64,000 nucleotides of DNA from Pseudomonas sp. Irchel 3E20 (GTDB lineage: Bacteria > Pseudomonadota > Gammaproteobacteria > Pseudomonadales > Pseudomonadaceae): positions 62,001 to 126,000 of the forward strand of contig NZ_FYEE01000004.1 of assembly GCF_900187645.1 (NCBI RefSeq), written 5' to 3'. Below, in pieces: positions 57,133 to 64,000 of the stretch (position 1 is the stretch's first letter; every line of letters starts with the position of its first letter). Under the pieces are notes generated by a model. The model ran no database searches, had not been told where the DNA came from, and worked only from the letters and a program-made list of their open reading frames with translations. The translations under genes and the position numbers were made by a program.

Positions 57133-57210
57133 TCTGTGGCAGCGAGCCTGCTCGCGATCGGGAACATCACCCCCCACAGCCCTGATGCCCTCGCGAGCGG
57201 GCTCGCTCCC
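57133..57210. repeat. REP pair
   Basis: ctgtggcagcgagcctgctc and the reverse cctcgcgagcgggctcgctc, a degenerate Pseudomonas REP doublet lying between the candidate enhancer and the promoter. Confidence 0.6.
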
Positions 57211-57238
57211 CCCGGCCGTCATGGCTGTGCCAGCATCC

Positions 57239-57254
57239 TGGCACAGCCCTTGCT
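57239..57254 (+). promoter_or_regulatory. Sigma-54 promoter of the binding-protein/permease/Fe-ADH cluster
   Basis: tggcac, agccc, ttgct: a full match to TGGCAC-N5-TTGCw, with GG at 57240-57241 and GC at 57252-57253. Predicted transcription start is near 57265 and the first start codon is at 57312. The -24 box forms one arm of a perfect 11-bp hairpin (57223-57248). Confidence 0.8.
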
Positions 57255-57311
57255 CTATCCCTTCCTGCTAGCTAACAAGAGGCGTCGCGAACGCCCTAAA
57301 GGAAAAGCCTT

Positions 57312-58643
57312 ATGTCCCTGCCACGTCCATGGTTTCACTGCGCCCTTGCCCTGGGCGGCCTGTTGCTGAGCGTCGCCTCGGTGGCCCAGGTCGGCCGGGT
57401 TGAGCTGGGCGCGGCCGCGTCCCAGGCCGACTTGACCATGGGTTGCCTATACCCGATGACCGAGCGCGCAGCGATCTACGGCCAGGACAGCATCGCCGGG
57501 GTGCAAGTGGCATTGATCGAATTGCAGGCCATGCGCGAGGCGGGCGACAAGGTGCCGCGCCTGCGGGTGATTATCGACGACGACCAGTCCAAGGCCTCCT
57601 ATGGCGTAGGCCTGGCGAAGAACTTCATCCACCAGGATGGCGTGCAAGTGTTGTGCGGCATGGTGTCGTCGGGCGTGGGCCTGGCGGTCAGCGAGTTGGC
57701 CAAGCGCGAGCAGGTGCTGATGATTGGCACTGACCACGCGTCCTCGCGCATGACCCTGGAAAACGGCCACCCCTGGTATTTTCGCGTCACCAACGACACT
57801 TGGACCTCCATGGCCGCCGGCGCCCGCTACCTGCAGGCCCTGCAAAAGGAAACCGGGTGGAAACGCCTGGCCTTCATCGGCCCCGACTACGAATACGGCC
57901 ACGTCTCGCGCGACGACCTGCACGAAGCCTTCGCCCGACTCGGCGTGGCGTTCGAGGACGTCACCGAGCTGTGGCCGCGCCTGTATGAGCCGGATTACTC
58001 GGCCTACATTGCCGCCCTCGAGCAGGCCAAGCCCGACGTGATCGTCTCGGCCCTGTGGGGCGGGGATTTCCACGCCTTTGTCACGCAAGCAGCGGGCACG
58101 CGGCTATTCGAGACCTCGCGCCTGGCCAACTTCGACACGGGCGGCAACTACGATTTTCTCGTCTCGCTGGGCGACAAGGCGCCGCCGGGGCTGATCCTCT
58201 CGGCCCGCCACCACAACAACTGGCCCGACACGCCGCGCAACCGCTCCTTCGTCCAGCGCTTCCAGGCCCTCAACGGCCGCTACCCGACCTACGCCGCCCA
58301 AGGCGCCTACACCGGTGTGATGGTGTTGGCCAAAGCCTTCGAGAAGGCCGGTGGTAGCACCGACACCCAGGCCCTGATCCACGCCCTCGAAGGCCTGGAA
58401 ATCGCCTTGCCGGAAGACCCGCCCGGGTTCGTCTCACGCATCGACCCGCGCACCCACCAGCTCCAGCAAACCCAAGCCATCGGCACCCCGGTGGCCAACA
58501 GCCAGTTCCCCCCGGCCCAGGTCATGCTGGGCAACTGGGCCGTGTATTCGGCGCAAGAGCTGCAAATGGACAGCGCCACGATCAACCGCCGCTTGGCCAC
58601 GCACGCCGCTGGCAAGCCGCGCCCCGAGGGCCGAGCCCCTTAA
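57312..58643 (+). CDS. ABC transporter substrate-binding protein, branched-chain amino-acid/urea type (first)
   Basis: A 443-residue periplasmic binding protein (signal peptide about 1-26) of the Leu/Ile/Val-binding class-I fold. It has MGCLYPMTERAAIYGQDSIAGVQVALIEL, the VLCGMVSSGVGLAVSELA hinge region and FIGPDYEYGHVSRDDLHEAF. It heads the sigma-54-promoted cluster with a second binding protein immediately after. The ligand is not known; the family handles amino acids, amides, urea and short-chain alcohol-related acids. Confidence 0.88.
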   Translation: MSLPRPWFHCALALGGLLLSVASVAQVGRVELGAAASQADLTMGCLYPMTERAAIYGQDSIAGVQVALIELQAMREAGDKVPRLRVIIDDDQSKASYGVGLAKNFIHQDGVQVLCGMVSSGVGLAVSELAKREQVLMIGTDHASSRMTLENGHPWYFRVTNDTWTSMAAGARYLQALQKETGWKRLAFIGPDYEYGHVSRDDLHEAFARLGVAFEDVTELWPRLYEPDYSAYIAALEQAKPDVIVSALWGGDFHAFVTQAAGTRLFETSRLANFDTGGNYDFLVSLGDKAPPGLILSARHHNNWPDTPRNRSFVQRFQALNGRYPTYAAQGAYTGVMVLAKAFEKAGGSTDTQALIHALEGLEIALPEDPPGFVSRIDPRTHQLQQTQAIGTPVANSQFPPAQVMLGNWAVYSAQELQMDSATINRRLATHAAGKPRPEGRAP

Positions 58644-58667
58644 CCACCCCTGTGTCTTGAATCGACA

Positions 58668-60002
58668 ATGGAAAAAGCCATGCACAACTATAAAAAAAGC
58701 GCACGCAAACACCCCTTGGCCCTGGCGATCACCGCCGCTGGCCTGGCCTTGAGCCTGAGCACCACGGCCCTGGCCGCGGAAAACGGCAAGTTCCGCATTG
58801 GCGTCGTGACCTTCCTGTCCGGCCCGGCGGCGGGGCCGTTCGGCGAGCCGTCGGCCAACGCGGCAAAAATCCTCGTGGAAGGGCTGAACCAGGGCAAGTT
58901 GCCCGCGCCCTACAACACCCTGGGCATTAATGGCGCCGAAATCGAAGTGGTGCTGATCGACGAAGCGGGCGGGGCGGCCAAGCAGGTAGAGGAATTCCGC
59001 AACCTGGTGCAGCGCCAGAAGGTCGATGCGGTGGTGGGCTACATCTCGTCCGGCGATTGCCTGGCCATCGCCCCAGTGGCTGAAGAATTGGGGGCGATGA
59101 CCGTGTTCTACGATTGCGGCACTTCCCAGTTGTTCAAGGAGGACAAGACCCCGCAATTCGTCTTCCGTACCAGCCTTGATGCTGCCGTGGACAACATTGG
59201 CGCCGCCCGTTACCTGACCAAGACCCGCCCTGACGCGCAGAAAGTCGCCGGCATCCAGCAGAACTACGCCTGGGGCCAGGACAGCTGGAACGACTTCACC
59301 CACTCCATGGAGCAGTTGATGCCCAAGGCCAAGGTGGTCGAATCGCAAATGCCGAAAGTCTTCCAGGGCCAGTACGGCGCCGAGATTTCCGCGTTGTCGG
59401 TCAAGCGCCCGGACATCATCCACTCCAGCTTCTGGGGCGGCGACATGGAAGCCTTGGTGCTGCAAGCCAACGCCCGTGGCCTGCTGGAAGACGCCACCGC
59501 CGTGCTCACCTGCGGTGAGTCGGCCCTGGCGCGCTACAAGGACCAGGCCCCGGACGGCATGATTATCGGCGGCCGTGGCCCGTTCGGTGCCTTCGCCCCG
59601 GAAAACGACCTCAACCGCTGGTTCAAGGACAAGTACCAGGCCACCTACAACACCGCGCCGACCTACCCGGCGAGCAAAATGGCCCAGGCCATCCTTGGCC
59701 TCAAACACGCCGCGGAAAATGCCAAGGCGCAGCCGGGCAAGGTGCCAGCACCGCTGGAAATCGCCAAGGCGTTCAAGGGCGCGACCTTTGAGTCGGTGTC
59801 CGGCACCGTGCAAATGGCCCGCGCCGGTGGCCACCAGGCCATGCAAGGTATCGCCTACGGCGAATACCACTACGACAAGGCCGCCAAGCAGGGCAGCGTG
59901 CAGAACGTCATCGCCTTCTCCGGCGAGTGCGTGACCCCGCCAGACGGCACCACCGCGCTGGAATGGATCAAGGCCGGGTTCCCGGGCGCGCAGTGCAACT
60001 GA
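58668..60002 (+). CDS. ABC transporter substrate-binding protein, branched-chain amino-acid type (second)
   Basis: A 444-residue class-I binding protein; a signal peptide ending near ALAAE follows a basic start (MEKAMHNYKKSARKHP); an ATG 12 bases later is possible. Landmarks are FRIGVVTFLSGPAAGPFG, VVGYISSGDCLAIAPVAEELG and NYAWGQDSWNDF. It differs clearly from the first binding protein, so the single permease pair probably serves two ligand ranges, or one protein serves the sensor kinase (inference). Confidence 0.88.
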   Translation: MEKAMHNYKKSARKHPLALAITAAGLALSLSTTALAAENGKFRIGVVTFLSGPAAGPFGEPSANAAKILVEGLNQGKLPAPYNTLGINGAEIEVVLIDEAGGAAKQVEEFRNLVQRQKVDAVVGYISSGDCLAIAPVAEELGAMTVFYDCGTSQLFKEDKTPQFVFRTSLDAAVDNIGAARYLTKTRPDAQKVAGIQQNYAWGQDSWNDFTHSMEQLMPKAKVVESQMPKVFQGQYGAEISALSVKRPDIIHSSFWGGDMEALVLQANARGLLEDATAVLTCGESALARYKDQAPDGMIIGGRGPFGAFAPENDLNRWFKDKYQATYNTAPTYPASKMAQAILGLKHAAENAKAQPGKVPAPLEIAKAFKGATFESVSGTVQMARAGGHQAMQGIAYGEYHYDKAAKQGSVQNVIAFSGECVTPPDGTTALEWIKAGFPGAQCN

Positions 60003-60074
60003 ACCGCCCCGCGTGATTGAGCCACTGTGGCGGGCCTGCGGGCGCCGCCACCTTTTTGCCAAGGTAGGACCTCT

Positions 60075-60974
60075 ATGATGAGTCTCTTCGCGGTGCTGAT
60101 CGACGGCACCATCTATGCCTCGTGGCTGTTTCTGGTCGCGGCCGGGCTCACGGTGATTTACGGGGTCATGCGCATCCTGAACATGGCCCACGGCAGCTTC
60201 TACGCCATTGGCGCCTACACCGCCGCCTCGCTGGTGGGCTGGTATTTCAACAATGGCATCGGCCCGGTGTGGGCCGGTTACCTGTTGATGCTCGGCTGCG
60301 CCCTGGTGGCAGGCCTGATCGTGGGCCTGATTATCGAGCGCGGCCTGCTCAAGTTCATGTATGGCCGCGATGAAGTACTGATGGTCATCATCACCTACGC
60401 GCTGCTGCTGGTGTTGGAAGACACCATGAAGATGATCTGGGGCGTAAACCCCTATTTCGCCTACCAGCCCTACGCCGAAATGGGCCGCAGCGCCCTGGCC
60501 GGGCTCAAGGTGTCTAACTACGACCTGATGCTGGTGGGCGTCTCGGCGGTGCTGGGCCTGGGCCTGTGGCTGTGGCTGGAGCGCACGCACCAGGGCAAGG
60601 TTTTGCGGGCGGTGATCCACGACCGTGAAGTGGCCATGGCCATGGGCGTAAACGTGCGGCGCATGTTCACCCTGGTGTTTGTGCTGGGCACCATGCTCGG
60701 CACCCTGGCCGGCGCCTTGACCGCCCCGGCGATTTCCGTGGTGCCGGGCATTGGCGTGGAAATCATCGTGCTGGCCTTCGCCGTGGTCGTGGTCGGCGGC
60801 ATGGGCAGTATCGAAGGCGCGGCCGTGGGCGCGTTGCTGGTGGGCTTGAGCCGGGCGGCGGCGGTGCATTACGCCCCCGAGTTCGAGCTCTTTGTGATTT
60901 ACGGCGTCATGGCGCTGGTGCTGGCGGTACGCCCCCAGGGCCTGTTCGGCCGCGTCGTTGCGAGGAAGATCTGA
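60075..60974 (+). CDS. Branched-chain-type ABC permease, LivH-like
   Basis: A 299-residue inner-membrane permease with about eight spans. The LivH hallmark at the start is LTVIYGVMRILNMAHGSFYAIGAY; the cytoplasmic loop VIHDREVAMAMGVNVRRM contacts the ATPase and VVVGGMGSIEGAAVGALLVGL is near the end. ATG 60075 follows aaggtagg. One base separates its stop from the LivM-like gene. Confidence 0.92.
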   Translation: MMSLFAVLIDGTIYASWLFLVAAGLTVIYGVMRILNMAHGSFYAIGAYTAASLVGWYFNNGIGPVWAGYLLMLGCALVAGLIVGLIIERGLLKFMYGRDEVLMVIITYALLLVLEDTMKMIWGVNPYFAYQPYAEMGRSALAGLKVSNYDLMLVGVSAVLGLGLWLWLERTHQGKVLRAVIHDREVAMAMGVNVRRMFTLVFVLGTMLGTLAGALTAPAISVVPGIGVEIIVLAFAVVVVGGMGSIEGAAVGALLVGLSRAAAVHYAPEFELFVIYGVMALVLAVRPQGLFGRVVARKI

Positions 60975-60975
60975 T

Positions 60976-61920
60976 ATGCGCCTGGATAAAACCGAACTGA
61001 TTTTGCTGGGCGTTGCCGTGGCCCTGGCCGCCGGCGGTTGGATCGCGCCGCAGTGGCTGGTGTTTTTGCTGACCATGGCGCTGGCCAAGGCCATGGTGGT
61101 GCAGGGCGTGGTGATGCAGATGCGCGCCGGCCTGGTGACCTTTGGCCAGGGCCTGTTCTTTTGCGTCGGCGGCTACGCCGTGGGCATGAGCGGGCACTTC
61201 TTGAACATCAGCGACCTGGCCGTGCTGCTGGCCATCGGCGTGGGGGCGGCGGTGTTGCTGGCCATGCTCCTGGGCCTGTTGATGACCCGCTACCGCGAGA
61301 TCTTCTTTGCCATGCTGTCGCTGGCGTTCTCGATGATTCTCTACGGCGTGCTGGTCAAGAGCTCGGGCCTGGGCAGCACCGACGGCTTCAACGTCAAGGC
61401 CTGGACCCTGTTCGGCTGGTCGCCGGCCGATGGCCAGGCGCCGTTGGCGCTGTTCGTCATCATCGTCGCCACCTCGGCGGTACTGGCGGTGTTGCTGCAC
61501 CGCTATGGCCGCAGCAGTGCCGGGATGATGTGCGAAGCGATCCGCGAGAACGAAGTGCGGGTCGAATACCTGGGCCAGTCGCCCCGCTGGGTGCTGTACA
61601 TGAACTACGTCGCCGCAGCCGCGGTGTCGGCCCTGGGCGGTGGTTTCATGGCCCTGTCGGCCGGGCATATCGACCCGGAAATGGCGTACTGGATCACCTC
61701 CGGCGAGTTCGTCTTCATTGCCTTGCTCGGTGGCACCGCCCACGTGGCGGCACCCTTTATCGCCGCCATCGTGTTCGCGGTGGTGCGTACCTACGCCATC
61801 GAACTGGTGCCCCATAGCTGGCAGATGATTCTGGGCTTCACCCTGCTGGCCATCATTGTCTTTCTGCCCAAGGGCTTATGGAGCCTGTTTACCGGTCAAG
61901 CCAGGAGGGCCAAGGCATGA
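60976..61920 (+). CDS. Branched-chain-type ABC permease, LivM-like
   Basis: A 314-residue permease with about nine spans. LivM motifs are RAGLVTFGQGLFFCVGGYAVGM, the coupling-loop AIRENEVRVEYLGQSPRWVLY and ALLGGTAHVAAPFIAAIVFAV. It pairs with the LivH-like protein. Its stop overlaps the ATPase start (ATGA). Confidence 0.92.
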   Translation: MRLDKTELILLGVAVALAAGGWIAPQWLVFLLTMALAKAMVVQGVVMQMRAGLVTFGQGLFFCVGGYAVGMSGHFLNISDLAVLLAIGVGAAVLLAMLLGLLMTRYREIFFAMLSLAFSMILYGVLVKSSGLGSTDGFNVKAWTLFGWSPADGQAPLALFVIIVATSAVLAVLLHRYGRSSAGMMCEAIRENEVRVEYLGQSPRWVLYMNYVAAAAVSALGGGFMALSAGHIDPEMAYWITSGEFVFIALLGGTAHVAAPFIAAIVFAVVRTYAIELVPHSWQMILGFTLLAIIVFLPKGLWSLFTGQARRAKA

Positions 61921-62687
61921 ACTGCATTCTTGAAACGCGGGGCCTGTGCAAGTCGTTCGGCGCCGTCACGGCGGCCAAGGACGTCAACGTGCGCATCACT
62001 CAGGGCGAAGTGGTGGGGGTGATCGGCTCTAACGGCGCCGGCAAAACCACTTTCATCAACATGGTCACCGGCTACCTCAAACCCAGCGGTGGCGAGATCC
62101 TGTTCAACGGCGATTCGATCATCGGCCGCACGCCCCGGGCCATCACCCGCGCCGGCATGGCGCGCTCGTTCCAAGTGGCGCAGTTGTTCCCGCAACTGAG
62201 CGTGCTGGACAACCTGTTGATTGCCGTGTCCGCCGCCGAGAGCCCGTTCCCGGCCTTGCTTGCGCCGATGCGCAGCGCACCGCGCATTGCCCGCGCCGAC
62301 GCGATCCTCGCCGAGTTCGGCATCAGCCAGTGGCGCGACACCCTGGTCACTGCGGTGCCGCAAGGGGTGCGCAAGCTGATCGACATCGCCATGGCGCTGA
62401 TCGGCGACCCGCAAATGCTGCTGCTGGACGAGCCCACCAGCGGCGTCAGCGCCGAAGAAAAAACCGCGCTGATGGACACCGTGATGAAAGTGGTGGCCGA
62501 GCACCGGGTGACGGTGTTGTTCGTCGAACACGATATGGACGTGGTACGCCGCTATGTCTCGCGCATCCTCGCCTTCTACAGCGGCGAAGTGCTGGCCGAC
62601 GGCGCCCCCGAAGAGGTGCTGGCCAACGCGCGGGTGCAGGAATTCGTCACTGGCGGCCCCAAGGCCCACAAGGAGGTGCAGCAATGA
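61917..62687 (+). CDS. Branched-chain-type ABC ATPase, LivG-like, unusual signature
   Basis: A 256-residue ATPase. Walker A is GSNGAGKTT, the Q-loop region is GMARSFQVAQLFPQLS, Walker B LLLDEPTSGVS, and the switch His FVEHDMDVV. The ABC signature, normally LSYGQQ/LSGGQ, reads VPQGVRKLIDIAMAL, lacking the Ser-Gly-Gly core; ATP may then be hydrolysed mainly at one of the two sites of the LivG/LivF dimer (inference). Start overlaps the permease stop. Confidence 0.9.
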   Translation: MNCILETRGLCKSFGAVTAAKDVNVRITQGEVVGVIGSNGAGKTTFINMVTGYLKPSGGEILFNGDSIIGRTPRAITRAGMARSFQVAQLFPQLSVLDNLLIAVSAAESPFPALLAPMRSAPRIARADAILAEFGISQWRDTLVTAVPQGVRKLIDIAMALIGDPQMLLLDEPTSGVSAEEKTALMDTVMKVVAEHRVTVLFVEHDMDVVRRYVSRILAFYSGEVLADGAPEEVLANARVQEFVTGGPKAHKEVQQ

Positions 62688-63331
62688 GCCTGGAAATACG
62701 CAACCTGAACGTGGCCATCGACGGTGTGCCGATCCTGCACGACGTGTCGCTGTACGTGGGCCCGGGGCAAATGGTCGGCCTGATCGGCCATAACGGCGCA
62801 GGCAAGACCACCCTGATCCGCGCCATCATGGGGCTGTTGCCCGCCGATTCGGGGTCGATCTTCTTCAATTGGCAGGATTTGTGCGCGCAACCGGCGTTTA
62901 CCCGCGCCACCGCCGGCATCAGCTACCTGCCCGAAGACCGTCGCCTGATCCCGTCGCTGACGGTGGAAGAAAACATCCTGCTGCCGGTGTGGGCCAACAA
63001 GTTGGCCGACAGTGCGCAGCGCCTGGAATGGGTTTACAGCTTGATTCCCGAGATCGCCCAGTTCCGCGACCGCAAGGCCATGCAACTGTCGGGCGGCCAG
63101 CAGAAACTGGTGGCCCTGGCGCGGGCGTTGATGCCGGGCAACAAGCTGTTGATCCTGGACGAGCCTTTCGAGGGCGTGGCGCCGGTGCTGTCCCGGCGCT
63201 TGAGCGAGGTGATCGCCAAACTGGGCCAAGAGGGCCTGTGTGTGCTGATCTCCGAATCCGATGACACTCACTCTGCCGACCTGGTCGATGCCGTGTTTCG
63301 CATCGAACGCGGCAGCGTAACCGCAGGGTAG
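62684..63331 (+). CDS. Branched-chain-type ABC ATPase, LivF-like
   Basis: A 215-residue ATPase, slightly shorter than typical LivF (about 235). It has Walker A GHNGAGKTT, YLPEDRRLIPSLTVEENI, a normal signature LSGGQQKLVALARAL and Walker B LLILDEPFEGVAP. It lacks a histidine in the usual switch position: LISESDDTHS replaces the common VEQN-type sequence. Start overlaps the LivG-like stop. Confidence 0.9.
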   Translation: MSLEIRNLNVAIDGVPILHDVSLYVGPGQMVGLIGHNGAGKTTLIRAIMGLLPADSGSIFFNWQDLCAQPAFTRATAGISYLPEDRRLIPSLTVEENILLPVWANKLADSAQRLEWVYSLIPEIAQFRDRKAMQLSGGQQKLVALARALMPGNKLLILDEPFEGVAPVLSRRLSEVIAKLGQEGLCVLISESDDTHSADLVDAVFRIERGSVTAG

Positions 63332-63340
63332 GGCGCAAGC

Positions 63341-64000
63341 ATGTCGACATTTAACTTTGAAACCACGCCCCGGGTGATTTGCGAAATCGACGGCGCCTTG
63401 CGCCTCGGTACGCTGTGCCGGGAACTCAACGCCGAGCGGGTACTGCTGGTGAGCGACCCGGGCCTGCTGCGCGCCGGTTTGCTCGACGCGCCGTTGCAGG
63501 CGCTGCGTGAGGCCGGCGTGGAGGCAACGCTGTACAGCGACGTACAAGCCGACCCGCCCGCGGCCTCGGTGCAGGATGCCGTGGACGCGGCGCGCAACTG
63601 CCGCGCCCAAGCAGTGATCGGCCTGGGCGGCGGCAGCTCCTTGGACACCGCCAAACTCGTCGCCCTGCTGTGTGGCCGCGAGCAGGCACTGGAGGCGATC
63701 TACGGCATCAACCTGGCCCAAGGCCCGCGCTTGCCGCTGATCCAGGTGCCGACCACGGCGGGCACCGGCTCGGAGGTCACGGCGGTGGCGATCGTCACCA
63801 CCCCCAGCCACGAGAAAAAAGGCGTGGTCAGCCCCTTGCTGTACCCGGACATCGCCTTGCTCGACGCGCGCCTGACCGTGGGCCTGCCTGCGGCGGTCAG
63901 CGCCATGACCGGGGTGGACGCCATGGTCCACGCCATTGAGGCGTACACCAGCGTGCACAAGAAAAACGTGCTTTCCGATGGTCTCGCCGTGCAGGCCCTG
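63341..64000 (+). CDS. Iron-containing alcohol dehydrogenase (3' end off window)
   Basis: The first 220 residues of a group III Fe-dependent dehydrogenase: NAD motif GLGGGSSLDTAK, PTTAGTGSEVT, and the metal-binding GVDAMVHAIEAYTS (Asp and His). Open to the right edge. It lies nine bases after the LivF-like gene and so belongs to the sigma-54 cluster. Together with an importer this suggests uptake and oxidation of an alcohol, aldehyde or hydroxy-compound (inference). Confidence 0.9.
   Translation, partial: MSTFNFETTPRVICEIDGALRLGTLCRELNAERVLLVSDPGLLRAGLLDAPLQALREAGVEATLYSDVQADPPAASVQDAVDAARNCRAQAVIGLGGGSSLDTAKLVALLCGREQALEAIYGINLAQGPRLPLIQVPTTAGTGSEVTAVAIVTTPSHEKKGVVSPLLYPDIALLDARLTVGLPAAVSAMTGVDAMVHAIEAYTSVHKKNVLSDGLAVQAL

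Noticed and set aside
58434..61094. 886-residue open frame opposite the ABC cluster
   Set aside because: Shadow of binding-protein and permease genes; no start signals.

Overview
The window looks like chromosomal DNA of a fluorescent-type Pseudomonas. Evidence is the high G+C content, the gene families, and the many short palindromic REP elements (core like gtgggagcgggc / gcccgcgatg) at gene ends. There is no rRNA, tRNA, CRISPR array, insertion sequence or prophage. Genes are densely packed, often with 4-base ATGA overlaps.

Layout. (1) 1-6462: two divergent polar-amino-acid-type ABC importers, one with a fused permease-ATPase, plus a 2-oxoglutarate/Fe(II) oxygenase; both divergent promoters resemble sigma-54 sites. 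(2) 6567-8528: an operon of a membrane GGDEF protein with a degenerate active site and an AraC regulator. (3) 8946-15505: a phytate-scavenging locus (TonB-dependent receptor, dual-domain beta-propeller phytase, ExbB/ExbD/TonB). PHO boxes precede the receptor, the exbB gene and the divergent GGDEF operon, so PhoB control of the block is predicted. (4) 15624-24341: a VOC protein, an IclR/KdgR-type regulator and a hexuronate/aldonate operon. That operon runs kdgK, ManD, Zn-dehydrogenase, MFS, UxuB, UxuA and leads from L-gulonate or fructuronate to KDPG. It is followed by a 140-bp tandem repeat built from REP elements. (5) 24991-36929: a chemoreceptor, then a stress-type block. The block holds the YbhN/ClsB/YbhP/Yip1 operon, DUF3182 with a hydrolase, and a five-gene overlapping operon (LigD-type phosphoesterase, acyl-CoA dehydrogenase-like, PIG-L deacetylase, NodS-like methyltransferase, GT2), followed by small Pseudomonas proteins. 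(6) 37306-47382: trehalose/alpha-glucan genes glgE and treS-maltokinase facing treZ and treY. AlgU-like (sigma-22) promoter candidates recur through blocks 5 and 6. (7) 47732-52598: a porin with a strong terminator, two valine-degradation genes, an HPP membrane protein and a small unknown gene. (8) 52954-64000: a tyrosine recombinase, a sensor kinase/NtrC-type regulator pair, and a sigma-54-promoted cluster of two binding proteins, two permeases, two ATPases and an iron alcohol dehydrogenase that runs off the right edge.

The most interesting points are: the degenerate GGDEF protein with an intact RxxD inhibitory site beside a PHO box; the PHO-box-marked phytate locus with its own TonB system; the perfect sigma-54 promoter with paired palindromes three helical turns apart downstream of the NtrC-type gene; and the uncharacterised overlapping deacetylase/methyltransferase/glycosyltransferase operon. 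Functions are assigned by reading motifs; no database search was run.
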